Source: Betaproteobacteria bacterium (GTDB taxonomy: Bacteria > Pseudomonadota > Gammaproteobacteria > Burkholderiales > Burkholderiaceae_C). Taken from it: DNA of 12,602 nt. Made by a program: the position numbers and the translations under genes. Under the pieces are notes generated by a model. The model did no database searches. It saw nothing but the letters and a program-made list of their open reading frames with translations, and had not been told where the DNA came from. Every line of letters starts with the position of its first letter. Position 1 is the first letter of the stretch. This document shows positions 1 through 6,103 of the stretch, in pieces. The stretch spans positions 1 to 12,602 of the forward strand of contig RFNL01000430.1 in assembly GCA_009927195.1 (NCBI GenBank). The letters run 5' to 3'.

Positions 1-7
1 GAGCGGC

Positions 8-862
8 TCAGACCCCCAATAAATCACACGCCATGCGGTGTACCGCATGGCCTGGTTCGCACAAAGCATCCAGCATGGAAAAGTGCTGTCGCCCGGGGAT
101 GGCCAACGCCTTGGGCACGCGCTTTGGGCCCCAGACTTGTTGCATCAAAGCGTTTTGACGCAAAAATTCCTCGCTCTCCTCGCTCCCCACCAGACACACC
201 AGTTCGCCCCTTGCAGGTGCTGGCAACCAAGCCGGGCTGGCTTTGAGCACGTCCTCATCGGTGAGCAACAAGCCCGACTGCAGCAGGGGCGAGCGGCGCA
301 CCGACTCCAACTCATGCAAACCAGAGATGGACATGGCGTTGTGCACCAAATCCTTGGGCAGATCGCGGCCAAACACAGGCCAATCGCATGCCATCAGCAT
401 GGCGGCCAAGTGGCCCCCTGCCGAGTGACCGACCACGGTGATGTGGCCGGGGTCACCACCGAATTCGGCAATGTGCCGCCACACCCAGGCCAATGAACGC
501 ACCATTTGCAGGGTGATGTCGGGCACAGTCACCGCCGGGCACAACGCGTAATTGGGCACGACCACGGTGCAGCCCGCTGCTTGAAAGGGTGGCGCAACAA
601 AAGAGTGGTCAAACTTGTCCAGAAACTGCCAATAGCCGCCGTGGATGAACACCAGAACCGGTGCTTCGGGTCGGTTGGCTGGAAAAACGTCCAGGCTTTC
701 AGTCGGGTGCGTGCCATAGGGCACGCTGGTCGAACAGGCTTGGTGACGAGCGCTGACAGAGGCCTGGCCCCAGCGCTCGAAATAAGTGCCAAAGTCGGGC
801 ACCATGGCGCGGTTGTTGTACATGCGGTCATACCACTGCGCATCGTATTCGGGTTTGCTCAT
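8..862 (-). CDS. alpha/beta hydrolase, arylformamidase/esterase-like
   Basis: A 284-residue soluble serine hydrolase. The oxyanion-hole motif HGGYW lies at residues 74-78, the nucleophile elbow GHSAGG at 145-150 (Ser147), and the C-terminal catalytic His is H260 in RQHFSML. The acid residue is probably in the GSEESEEF stretch around 226-233. This HGGxW plus EsxEF/HFS layout is typical of the kynurenine-formamidase (arylformamidase)-like and HSL-type esterases, which hydrolyse small amides or esters in the cytoplasm. The substrate cannot be read from the sequence. I chose the ATG at 860-862, not the in-frame TTG at 881-883, because AAGGAG sits 6 bases before it. No signal peptide is visible. 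It follows the bactofilin gene by 87 bases on the same strand and may be read through from it. No tryptophan-pathway gene is adjacent, so a KynB role is not supported. Confidence 0.88.
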   Translation of the reverse strand: MSKPEYDAQWYDRMYNNRAMVPDFGTYFERWGQASVSARHQACSTSVPYGTHPTESLDVFPANRPEAPVLVFIHGGYWQFLDKFDHSFVAPPFQAAGCTVVVPNYALCPAVTVPDITLQMVRSLAWVWRHIAEFGGDPGHITVVGHSAGGHLAAMLMACDWPVFGRDLPKDLVHNAMSISGLHELESVRRSPLLQSGLLLTDEDVLKASPAWLPAPARGELVCLVGSEESEEFLRQNALMQQVWGPKRVPKALAIPGRQHFSMLDALCEPGHAVHRMACDLLGV

Positions 863-868
863 GCCTTG

Positions 869-874
869 CTCCTT
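869..874 (-). promoter_or_regulatory. Ribosome binding site of the alpha/beta hydrolase
   Basis: AAGGAG on the minus strand, 6 bases before the ATG at 860-862. It lies inside the reading frame that would begin at the upstream TTG (881-883), so it decides the start in favour of the ATG and removes seven residues from the longer reading. Confidence 0.75.
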
Positions 875-949
875 TTGCGACAACTCGTCTCAGTGGCCTA
901 AGGGGGCCTGCCCTGGCTGTGGGGGCGCCACCGCCACACCTGAATGGCC

Positions 950-1387
950 TCAGGTCTTGCCGATTTGAGCAGTGCGGATCACGCTGTCGGCCTCGGCCGT
1001 GCTGCTGCCCCCGCCGCTGGGGGTTTGAATCACCAACCCCAACAGGCGCGCACCGTGCTCTACGGCGATGGAGCCGTAAGAAATATCGCCATGCACCACC
1101 GAGTCTTTGTGGAATTCCACGCGCTCAGAGGCATAGATATTGCCTTCGACCTTGCCCGCCACCATCACCCGATGGGCCGTGATGTCACCAGAGACTTCGC
1201 CGGTGGGGCCGATGGCCACGGTGACCTTGTTTTCTTTGGTGGTCTCGATGTTGCCCTCGACCTTGCCATCGATGCGCACACTGTCGAGCAGCACCAAGCG
1301 GCCATAAATTTGCGTCGTGCGGCCAATGATGGTGTCAAACCGCTCTTGCGAGGACATCAAGGATTTGTCTTTGAGCTTTTCAAACAT
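950..1387 (-). CDS. bactofilin (polymer-forming cytoskeletal protein)
   Basis: A 145-residue bactofilin of normal family length. The core (about residues 20-122) is a run of short glycine-spaced beta strands, for example IDGKVEGNI at 39-47, GEVSGDI at 63-69, AGKVEGNI at 77-84 and SVVHGDI at 96-102, the right-handed beta-helix pattern of the family. Flexible tails flank the core (MFEKLKDK at the start, a GGGSS-rich tail at 124-131). Bactofilins self-assemble without nucleotide into filaments at the inner membrane and position cell-wall enzymes. The ATG at 1385-1387 is chosen because the in-frame extension upstream reads as antisense-like, Cys/Pro/Trp-rich sequence and overlaps the M23 gene. 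The gene lies 31 bases after the M23 peptidase and is probably co-transcribed with it. The ribosome binding site is weak, so translational coupling is plausible. Confidence 0.93.
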   Translation of the reverse strand: MFEKLKDKSLMSSQERFDTIIGRTTQIYGRLVLLDSVRIDGKVEGNIETTKENKVTVAIGPTGEVSGDITAHRVMVAGKVEGNIYASERVEFHKDSVVHGDISYGSIAVEHGARLLGLVIQTPSGGGSSTAEADSVIRTAQIGKT

Positions 1388-1418
1388 GGTGCTGACTCTG
1401 GTGGGGCATGCAAGCCGA

Positions 1419-2357
1419 TCAACTGGCGTTGATGGGCAACACCTGCATGGGGTTGATGGGGCGATCTCTGCGGTACACCTCGTAGTGCAAATGCGGGCCA
1501 GTGGATCGACCGGTGCTGCCCACATCGCCCAAGTGGGTGCCGCGTTCGACCAGTTGACCTTCCACCACATGGCGTCGGCTGAGGTGGGCATAACGGGTCA
1601 TGAAACCTTCGGCATGGGTGACTTCGATCACCTGACCGTAACTGCCCTCAAAAGCAGAGCGGGTCACCGTGCCAGGGGCCACAGCCACCACAGGTGTGCC
1701 CGTGGACGCCGTGAAATCCAAGCCCTCGTGCATGGCCAACAAGCCCGTGAACGGGTCATTGCGAATGCCAAACCCGCTGGAGACCCGAAAGTCACCCTGT
1801 ATGGGTAAACCGGTGGGCAAAGAGTGCAGCCATTCCAGGTGTTGGGTCCAGTCCTGGCGCAATTCGCGCACCATTGCGTCCATGCGCAACAGTTCTTGCA
1901 GGGTGCCGTTGAGTTCTTGGTCCAGGGTCTGAGGGAAAAAAAGGTTGCGCAAAGGACTGGGCAATAAGGGGCCGCCACGGCCCTCGTCTTTTTTGCCATT
2001 GTTCAAAAAACGGTCGCGCAACTGGGTGGGTGTGGCCAACTCCATGAAGCGGTTTTTCAGGCTTTCAAGCTGTTTGATCTCTTGCGATGTGGCGTGCAGG
2101 TTTTGGCGCAGTTGATCCAACCGCTCGCGGTAAACCGCCTCCATGCGTTGCTGCTCTGCTTCGGTGGTAACCCCTCCCATGCTGCGGGCCAGGTCAGGGC
2201 TGAACTCGACCGCAATGCGAAAACCCACGAAGTACATGACAAAACCCACCAGCATCAAGGCCAGGGACACACCCGCCGTGGTCAAGATGACCTTGCGCGC
2301 TGTGATGGAAATGGATTTAACGGTACCGGTTGGGCCGGATACCCACATGAACTGCAT
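1419..2357 (-). CDS. M23 family metallopeptidase, membrane-anchored LytM-type
   Basis: A 312-residue protein. It has a cytoplasmic N-terminus, one membrane segment at about 24-46, a predicted coiled coil at about 65-108, a linker, and a C-terminal LytM/M23 domain at about 190-306. The zinc-site residues are all present: H210 and D214 in HEGLD, H258 in YAHLS, and H289/H291 in HLHYE, so the enzyme should be an active periplasmic peptidoglycan endopeptidase, unlike the degenerate EnvC/NlpD activators. Family knowledge links such coiled-coil M23 proteins to adjacent bactofilins (Csd1-CcmA in Helicobacter, LmdC-BacA in stalked bacteria), where the filament localises the enzyme to shape the cell. 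The downstream bactofilin here fits that model. A second ATG three codons in is an alternative start; the first is kept because a GGAAACAGG stretch precedes it. Confidence 0.93.
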   Translation of the reverse strand: MQFMWVSGPTGTVKSISITARKVILTTAGVSLALMLVGFVMYFVGFRIAVEFSPDLARSMGGVTTEAEQQRMEAVYRERLDQLRQNLHATSQEIKQLESLKNRFMELATPTQLRDRFLNNGKKDEGRGGPLLPSPLRNLFFPQTLDQELNGTLQELLRMDAMVRELRQDWTQHLEWLHSLPTGLPIQGDFRVSSGFGIRNDPFTGLLAMHEGLDFTASTGTPVVAVAPGTVTRSAFEGSYGQVIEVTHAEGFMTRYAHLSRRHVVEGQLVERGTHLGDVGSTGRSTGPHLHYEVYRRDRPINPMQVLPINAS

Positions 2358-2384
2358 GAAAGCAACCTGTTTCCTGGGAGGGGG

Positions 2385-2413
2385 AGTTTAATACCGATCG
2401 ACCGCTCAATCAA
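2385..2413 (-). promoter_or_regulatory. Possible sigma-70 promoter for the M23-bactofilin unit
   Basis: On the minus strand TTGATT (2408-2413) is followed after 17 bases by TAAACT (2385-2390), each a 4/6 match to the -35 and -10 consensus. It lies in an AT-rich gap after the terminator of the preceding gene and 28 bases before the M23 start. The position is right, but the match is only moderate. Confidence 0.35.
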
Positions 2414-2428
2414 AGGCTTGAGGGGATT

Positions 2429-2459
2429 AAAAAAATCAGGGTTTTCTACCTGAAAACCC
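2429..2459 (-). terminator. Rho-independent terminator after the HTTM-like gene
   Basis: Read on the minus strand, an 8-bp perfect stem (GGGTTTTC paired with GAAAACCC, plus-strand 2452-2459 and 2439-2446) has a 5-base loop. It is followed by TGA and then seven T (plus-strand A run 2429-2435). It lies 28 bases past the stop codon of the HTTM-like gene and before the M23 gene, so it separates the two transcription units. The stem is AT-rich, so termination may be partial. Confidence 0.75.
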
Positions 2460-2486
2460 AGAAAATATAGGGTAAATACTTATAAC

Positions 2487-3299
2487 CTAAAGATTTATTT
2501 TCAAGTCTGCACAGTGAATCACCGCCGGAAAACAGGTCACCCAGGCCCAAAAGAATCGATTCAGTCCAAAAAACCAATACACCAGAAAATGAAACACAAC
2601 GGCCACGGCGCACATGGCCTGGGCCTGTACCGGACCGCTCAAGGCCACAGGAAAGGCGCATTCCCACAGCATCAAGCTCCAGGCACAGAACCGTGCCCAC
2701 CTGGGCTTGTGAAACCAGCTATCAGCCGCCAATGGGCCATGGACGGCACCATTTAAAAATATGGTGAGCGCCTGCCCACTGCGCCAATGGTCATGTTTGA
2801 GTTTCACCCAGCCGGACATGAAATAGGAACTGATGGCATGGATGCTGATGTACCAGAGCCCGGCTTGCCAGCCCAATTCAGGGTCTGCCAAAGTGCCCAC
2901 CACATGAGCGATTAAACCGCCGCTGAGCACCACCAGGGTCATGAAATCGCTGCCTCCATTGAATGCCCCACGCCAGCGGATCAACACCAAAACGGCACTG
3001 ATGAACAAAAAAACAAAATGCACCAGACTGGATCCCTGCCATGCCATGTGCAACAGCAGTGGCAGTCGCAAAAACAAATGGGCTTGGTGAATGGCTGGCT
3101 GAAACATAAACCCCAAGGCCGACTTGAGCCACCGGGGCCTCTCGGGCACATCGGCCTGTTGGTCGGGCCAGTACCAAACGCGCTCCACCATGCCCGTTCG
3201 GTGGATGCGCAAAAACTCCAGGGTTTGGATGCACATGCTCCAAGCCAGCAAGCATTCGAGCATGCGCACCGCTGTCAGCCCATCCAAGCCCTGCCCCAT
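2487..3299 (-). CDS. HTTM/SdpB-like multi-pass membrane protein
   Basis: A 270-residue very hydrophobic protein with about six membrane segments (roughly 10-30, 72-88, 90-108, 118-137, 145-163 and 205-260, the last as two). Between them are short Arg/His/Trp-rich loops such as FNGGSD at 113-118, GWVKLKHDHW at 163-172 and GLNRFFWAW at 245-253. The layout resembles HTTM-domain proteins, the family that includes SdpB and relatives of vitamin K-dependent gamma-carboxylase; this assignment comes from overall pattern, not a decisive motif. It begins directly after the TGA of the upstream gene (TGAATG) with a GGGGGTGG stretch just before, so the two are translationally coupled and probably act together in the membrane. 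It stops at a TAG in an AT-rich patch and is followed by a terminator. The function is unknown. Confidence 0.7.
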   Translation of the reverse strand: MGQGLDGLTAVRMLECLLAWSMCIQTLEFLRIHRTGMVERVWYWPDQQADVPERPRWLKSALGFMFQPAIHQAHLFLRLPLLLHMAWQGSSLVHFVFLFISAVLVLIRWRGAFNGGSDFMTLVVLSGGLIAHVVGTLADPELGWQAGLWYISIHAISSYFMSGWVKLKHDHWRSGQALTIFLNGAVHGPLAADSWFHKPRWARFCAWSLMLWECAFPVALSGPVQAQAMCAVAVVFHFLVYWFFGLNRFFWAWVTCFPAVIHCADLKINL

Positions 3300-3869
3300 T
3301 CAAACCACCCCCTTGGCAGAAGGCAGCAAAGTGTGTGACTCCACCACGCCTATGGCGTTGCAGCGTTCCAAGCGAACCTGGAACTCAAAGACCGAACCCG
3401 TGGGCGCCCCCTCGTTTTGGCTGCAGTGCGCCCGCACCAGGGCCTGAACCAACTTGTAGGTCACCAAAGCGCGCGCATCCCTCTCGGGGGCCAAATGATT
3501 GAGGTCATGGGCCAAATGGTCGACCAGGTTTTGTTGCGATAGCGCCAAATTGACCCAGGGGTTGTGCACCAAACCCCAGGCCGAGCGTGGGCAGCGGGGG
3601 TACAGTCCTTGCCAGGCTGGTGGGGCATCAGCGATCCTTGGGCCATCGCCGCTGGCATGGGGCGGCCACCACCGGATGTACAAGCGTGGTTCATGGCCCA
3701 CCGCATGGAAAAACTTCCAATTGGGGAAAAACGCCCGCAATAAAAAAAGCCAAGGCCCTTGAATGAACCGCGGCCCCCACCACAAGGTGACCAGCAGAAA
3801 CCCAAAATACAACAGGATCAATGCATGCGTGACTTTCACGGGGTGAAAGCATACCGCAGCCCAGGTCAT
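3300..3869 (-). CDS. small membrane-anchored protein, SdpA-like (tentative)
   Basis: A 189-residue protein with one hydrophobic segment at about 14-32 and then a soluble domain. Just after the anchor comes RAFFPNWKFFHAVGHEP (45-61), resembling the FPQGWxFFTxDP signature I recall for the SdpA family; the rest (about 62-189) is not recognised. Its length is near that of SdpA proteins. In Bacillus subtilis SdpA and the membrane protein SdpB jointly mature the SdpC toxin; here the next gene is also a polytopic HTTM/SdpB-like protein, in the same order. No SdpC-like precursor gene is visible nearby, so the pair may have another substrate. The ATG at 3867-3869 has only a weak ribosome binding site. 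The order and zero spacing to the next gene are firm, while the family call is an inference. Confidence 0.6.
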   Translation of the reverse strand: MTWAAVCFHPVKVTHALILLYFGFLLVTLWWGPRFIQGPWLFLLRAFFPNWKFFHAVGHEPRLYIRWWPPHASGDGPRIADAPPAWQGLYPRCPRSAWGLVHNPWVNLALSQQNLVDHLAHDLNHLAPERDARALVTYKLVQALVRAHCSQNEGAPTGSVFEFQVRLERCNAIGVVESHTLLPSAKGVV

Positions 3870-3896
3870 GGCCTAGGCCTGCAGCAACCTGGCCGC

Positions 3897-3913
3897 CCAA
3901 GCCCTATGCTTGG
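3897..3913. repeat. Short inverted repeat in the divergent intergenic region
   Basis: CCAAGC and GCTTGG form a perfect 6-bp inverted repeat with a 5-base centre (CCTAT). It sits in the 111-base gap (3870-3980) between the divergent SdpA-like and DUF2236 genes, 27 bases before the SdpA-like start. A dyad here could be an operator. The same gap holds a 10-bp palindrome GGCCTAGGCC at 3870-3879 touching the start codon, and a run of seven C at 3938-3944. No convincing promoter hexamers were found in either direction. Confidence 0.35.
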
Positions 3914-3980
3914 TACCTGACCATCCAACGGCGCTCGCCCCCCCATTGTGATTTGAGCACCAGGGCAGGCCATTCCACAA

Positions 3981-4982
3981 ATGCTTTTGTTCAAACAACA
4001 CATCGCCCAGCGCTTGCGGGAGATGACCCACACCCGCCAAACGCCGGATGTTTTTTTAAAACCGGCGGGAGACCCTGGCTTGCTTGGGCCCGATAGCAGC
4101 GCCTGGCTGGTGCATGCCCATTTCATGTCGATGATGGTGGGCGGCATCGCCTCTTTGGTGGTCCAAGCCTTGCACCCGCGCGCTTTGGCCGGTGTGTGGG
4201 ACCACTCGAGTTTTCGCGACGACATGGCCGCCCGATTGGGACGCACGGCTTTTTTCATTGCGGCCACCACCTATGGGGGGCGGGAAATGGCTGAACAAGC
4301 GATCGAGCGGGTGCGACGCATTCACCAGCAGGTGCAAGGCTTTGATGCCCAAGGCCAGGCCTATCGGGCCGACGAACCGCAACTGCTGGCCTGGGTGCAC
4401 CTGGCCGAGTGCACCAGCTTCATGCGGGCTTATGACGTGCACGGGCGGCCAGCCCTCGACACCCACCGTCAAGACCGTTACTTTGCCGACATGGCTGTGA
4501 TGGGCCGCGCCATGGGCGCTGGCGATTTGCCCACCCACAGGGCGTCCAGCGAACGCGCCTTATTGGCCTATTTGCCGCATTTGCGCTGTGATGAACGCAC
4601 CCGTTATGTGCTCGACTTGTTGGACCATTACCCCACGCAACCCCCTTACCAAAGCCTGATGAAATGGGTGGTCCGTGCCGCCCACCACAGCCTGCCCCCA
4701 TGGGTGCATGGCTTGTTGCAAAGACCGGTGCCCGATTGGCGCGAGGGCTTGGCAGTCCGACTGGCCTTGTCCCAGGTATCGGTCCCCATCCAATGGGCGC
4801 TCGACGATGTGGGGGTGGCCGCCTGTGCCCGACAACGCATGCGACAAGCGAAGGAAAGGTCCCCACAGAAACAAGGTAAGCTGGCTGGGTGGATACCAAC
4901 GCATTCAAAGAAATATGGGCCCAGCGCAGCTTCATGCGCTACTGGGGTTACCGCATCACCACCACCTGTGCCAACCAAATGA
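3981..4982 (+). CDS. DUF2236/MpaB-like putative heme oxygenase
   Basis: A 333-residue protein of the oxygenase MpaB (DUF2236) family, which includes latex-clearing protein and MpaB, mostly b-type heme proteins. Family-like landmarks are the GDPGLLGPDSSAW entry (30-42), QALHPRALAGVWDHS (62-76), LGRTAFFIAATTYGG (86-100), VRRIHQQVQG (111-120) and EPQLLAWVHLAECTSFMRAY (132-151). H140 in WVH is a candidate heme ligand by family pattern. The substrate is unknown. The family-like sequence ends near residue 295; the last ~31 residues are read out of frame across the start of the MFS gene and look like non-native tail (Ser/Pro/Ala-rich). A TAA at 4877-4879 in the MFS frame would end the protein just before the GTG of that gene. 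The ATG at 3981 is chosen; an alternative in-frame ATG at 4023 would lose 14 residues. Confidence 0.85.
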   Translation: MLLFKQHIAQRLREMTHTRQTPDVFLKPAGDPGLLGPDSSAWLVHAHFMSMMVGGIASLVVQALHPRALAGVWDHSSFRDDMAARLGRTAFFIAATTYGGREMAEQAIERVRRIHQQVQGFDAQGQAYRADEPQLLAWVHLAECTSFMRAYDVHGRPALDTHRQDRYFADMAVMGRAMGAGDLPTHRASSERALLAYLPHLRCDERTRYVLDLLDHYPTQPPYQSLMKWVVRAAHHSLPPWVHGLLQRPVPDWREGLAVRLALSQVSVPIQWALDDVGVAACARQRMRQAKERSPQKQGKLAGWIPTHSKKYGPSAASCATGVTASPPPVPTK

Positions 4983-6103
4983 TGATGGTGGCTTTGGGCT
5001 GGCAAATGTATGAAACCACCCAAAGCGCCTGGGACCTGGGCTTGGTGGGCCTGTACCAGTTTGTACCGGCCTTGATGCTCACTTTGTGGGCGGGTCATGT
5101 GGCCGACCGACTCAATCGACTGCACATCATCTTGGCTTGTACGGGGGTGCAAGCCACTGTGGCGGCGATTTTATTGGGTGCCAGTGCCCAAGACGCCATC
5201 AGCAAAGAGCTGATTTTGGCCCTGGCCTTGGTGATGGGCTCGGTACGCGCTTTCCAAATGCCTGCCTCCCAGGCCCTGATGCCTGCATTGGTGAGCGAAG
5301 CCATGTTGGCAAGGGCCATGGCCTTTAACTCTTCGGGCATGCAAGTGGCCATCATTTCGGGCCCGGCATTGGGTGGTTTGATTTTTGCCCTTGGGGCCAG
5401 CGCGGTATACGCGACTTGCTTGGGATTGCTGCTGTTGGCCTGTGCCTTGCTTTGGGGCTTGGGCTACCAAAGGCATGTGGTGGCCAGCCAAGCGGCCACT
5501 TTGCAATCCGTGCTGGTCGGGGTGCGCTTTGTCTGGCACCACAAGCTTTTGCTCGGTGCCATTTCACTCGATTTGTTTGCGGTCTTGCTCGGCGGTGCGA
5601 CCGCCTTGTTACCGATGTTTGCCAAGGATATTTTGATGGTGGGACCGTGGGGTCTGGGTTTGCTGCGTGCCGCGCCGGCTTTGGGAGCGCTGACTGCGTC
5701 CATGTGGCTGACCACCCACCCTTTGCAACGCCGGGTCGGCCATATTTTGCTCGTTGCGGTGGCTGTTTTCGGTGTCGCCATGGTCATGTTTGCCCTGTCC
5801 ACGCATTTTTGGATGTCCATGCTGGCGCTGGCCATCAGTGGTGCGGCCGATACCGTCAGCGTGGTGATTCGCATGACCCTCATGCAATTGGAAACCCCCG
5901 ATGACATGCGCGGGCGGGTTGGGGCGGTCAACTCCATCTTCATTGGCGCGAGCAACGAACTGGGTGAATTCGAGTCGGGCGCAGCGGCGGCTTGGTTGGG
6001 TCCGGTGATGGCCACCTGGATCGGTGGTTTGGGAACTGTTTTGGTGGCCATACTGTGGTTGCGTTGGTTTCCCAAACTGGCCCAAAGGGACCGCCTGGAA
6101 TGA
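4889..6103 (+). CDS. MFS transporter, EntS-like (MFS_3 family)
   Basis: A 404-residue inner-membrane carrier with about 12 membrane segments and little else. The N-terminus reads as a typical MFS helix 1 (FMRYWGYRITTTCANQMMMV, 15-34). The loop 2-3 motif is GHVADRLNR at 69-77, and a DDMRGRVGAVNSIFIGASNE stretch lies in the C-terminal half. That stretch is characteristic of the enterobactin exporter/MFS_3 group, so efflux of a small molecule is the likeliest role; no siderophore biosynthesis gene is in view. The start is the GTG at 4889, with AAGGTAAG upstream. A later start would remove part of helix 1, so the 94-base overlap with the DUF2236 gene is genuine as the sequence stands. Its TGA overlaps the ATG of the next gene (ATGA). 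Confidence 0.88.
   Translation: MDTNAFKEIWAQRSFMRYWGYRITTTCANQMMMVALGWQMYETTQSAWDLGLVGLYQFVPALMLTLWAGHVADRLNRLHIILACTGVQATVAAILLGASAQDAISKELILALALVMGSVRAFQMPASQALMPALVSEAMLARAMAFNSSGMQVAIISGPALGGLIFALGASAVYATCLGLLLLACALLWGLGYQRHVVASQAATLQSVLVGVRFVWHHKLLLGAISLDLFAVLLGGATALLPMFAKDILMVGPWGLGLLRAAPALGALTASMWLTTHPLQRRVGHILLVAVAVFGVAMVMFALSTHFWMSMLALAISGAADTVSVVIRMTLMQLETPDDMRGRVGAVNSIFIGASNELGEFESGAAAAWLGPVMATWIGGLGTVLVAILWLRWFPKLAQRDRLE

Noticed and set aside
890..949. A GC-rich hairpin between the bactofilin and hydrolase genes as a terminator
   Set aside because: Several short GC-rich pairings are possible but none is long or followed by a T run on the minus strand, so I do not call a terminator.
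1388..1591. A 68-residue N-terminal extension of the bactofilin
   Set aside because: It lies inside the M23 gene in another frame, reads as Cys/Pro/Trp-rich noise, and the ATG at 1385-1387 gives the normal family start.
2358..2486. A hidden small peptide gene in the AT-rich gap, for example an SdpC-like precursor
   Set aside because: The gap is accounted for by a terminator and a possible promoter, and I see no open frame with a signal peptide and a ribosome binding site.
5464..6075. A 203-codon open frame on the minus strand inside the EntS-like MFS gene
   Set aside because: It is antisense to a convincing 12-segment transporter and has low-complexity composition and no ribosome binding site.
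5992..6099. An upstream start giving the O-antigen ligase 36 more residues
   Set aside because: The extension lies wholly within the MFS gene. The ATG at 6100 with the ATGA overlap and an upstream purine stretch is the better start.
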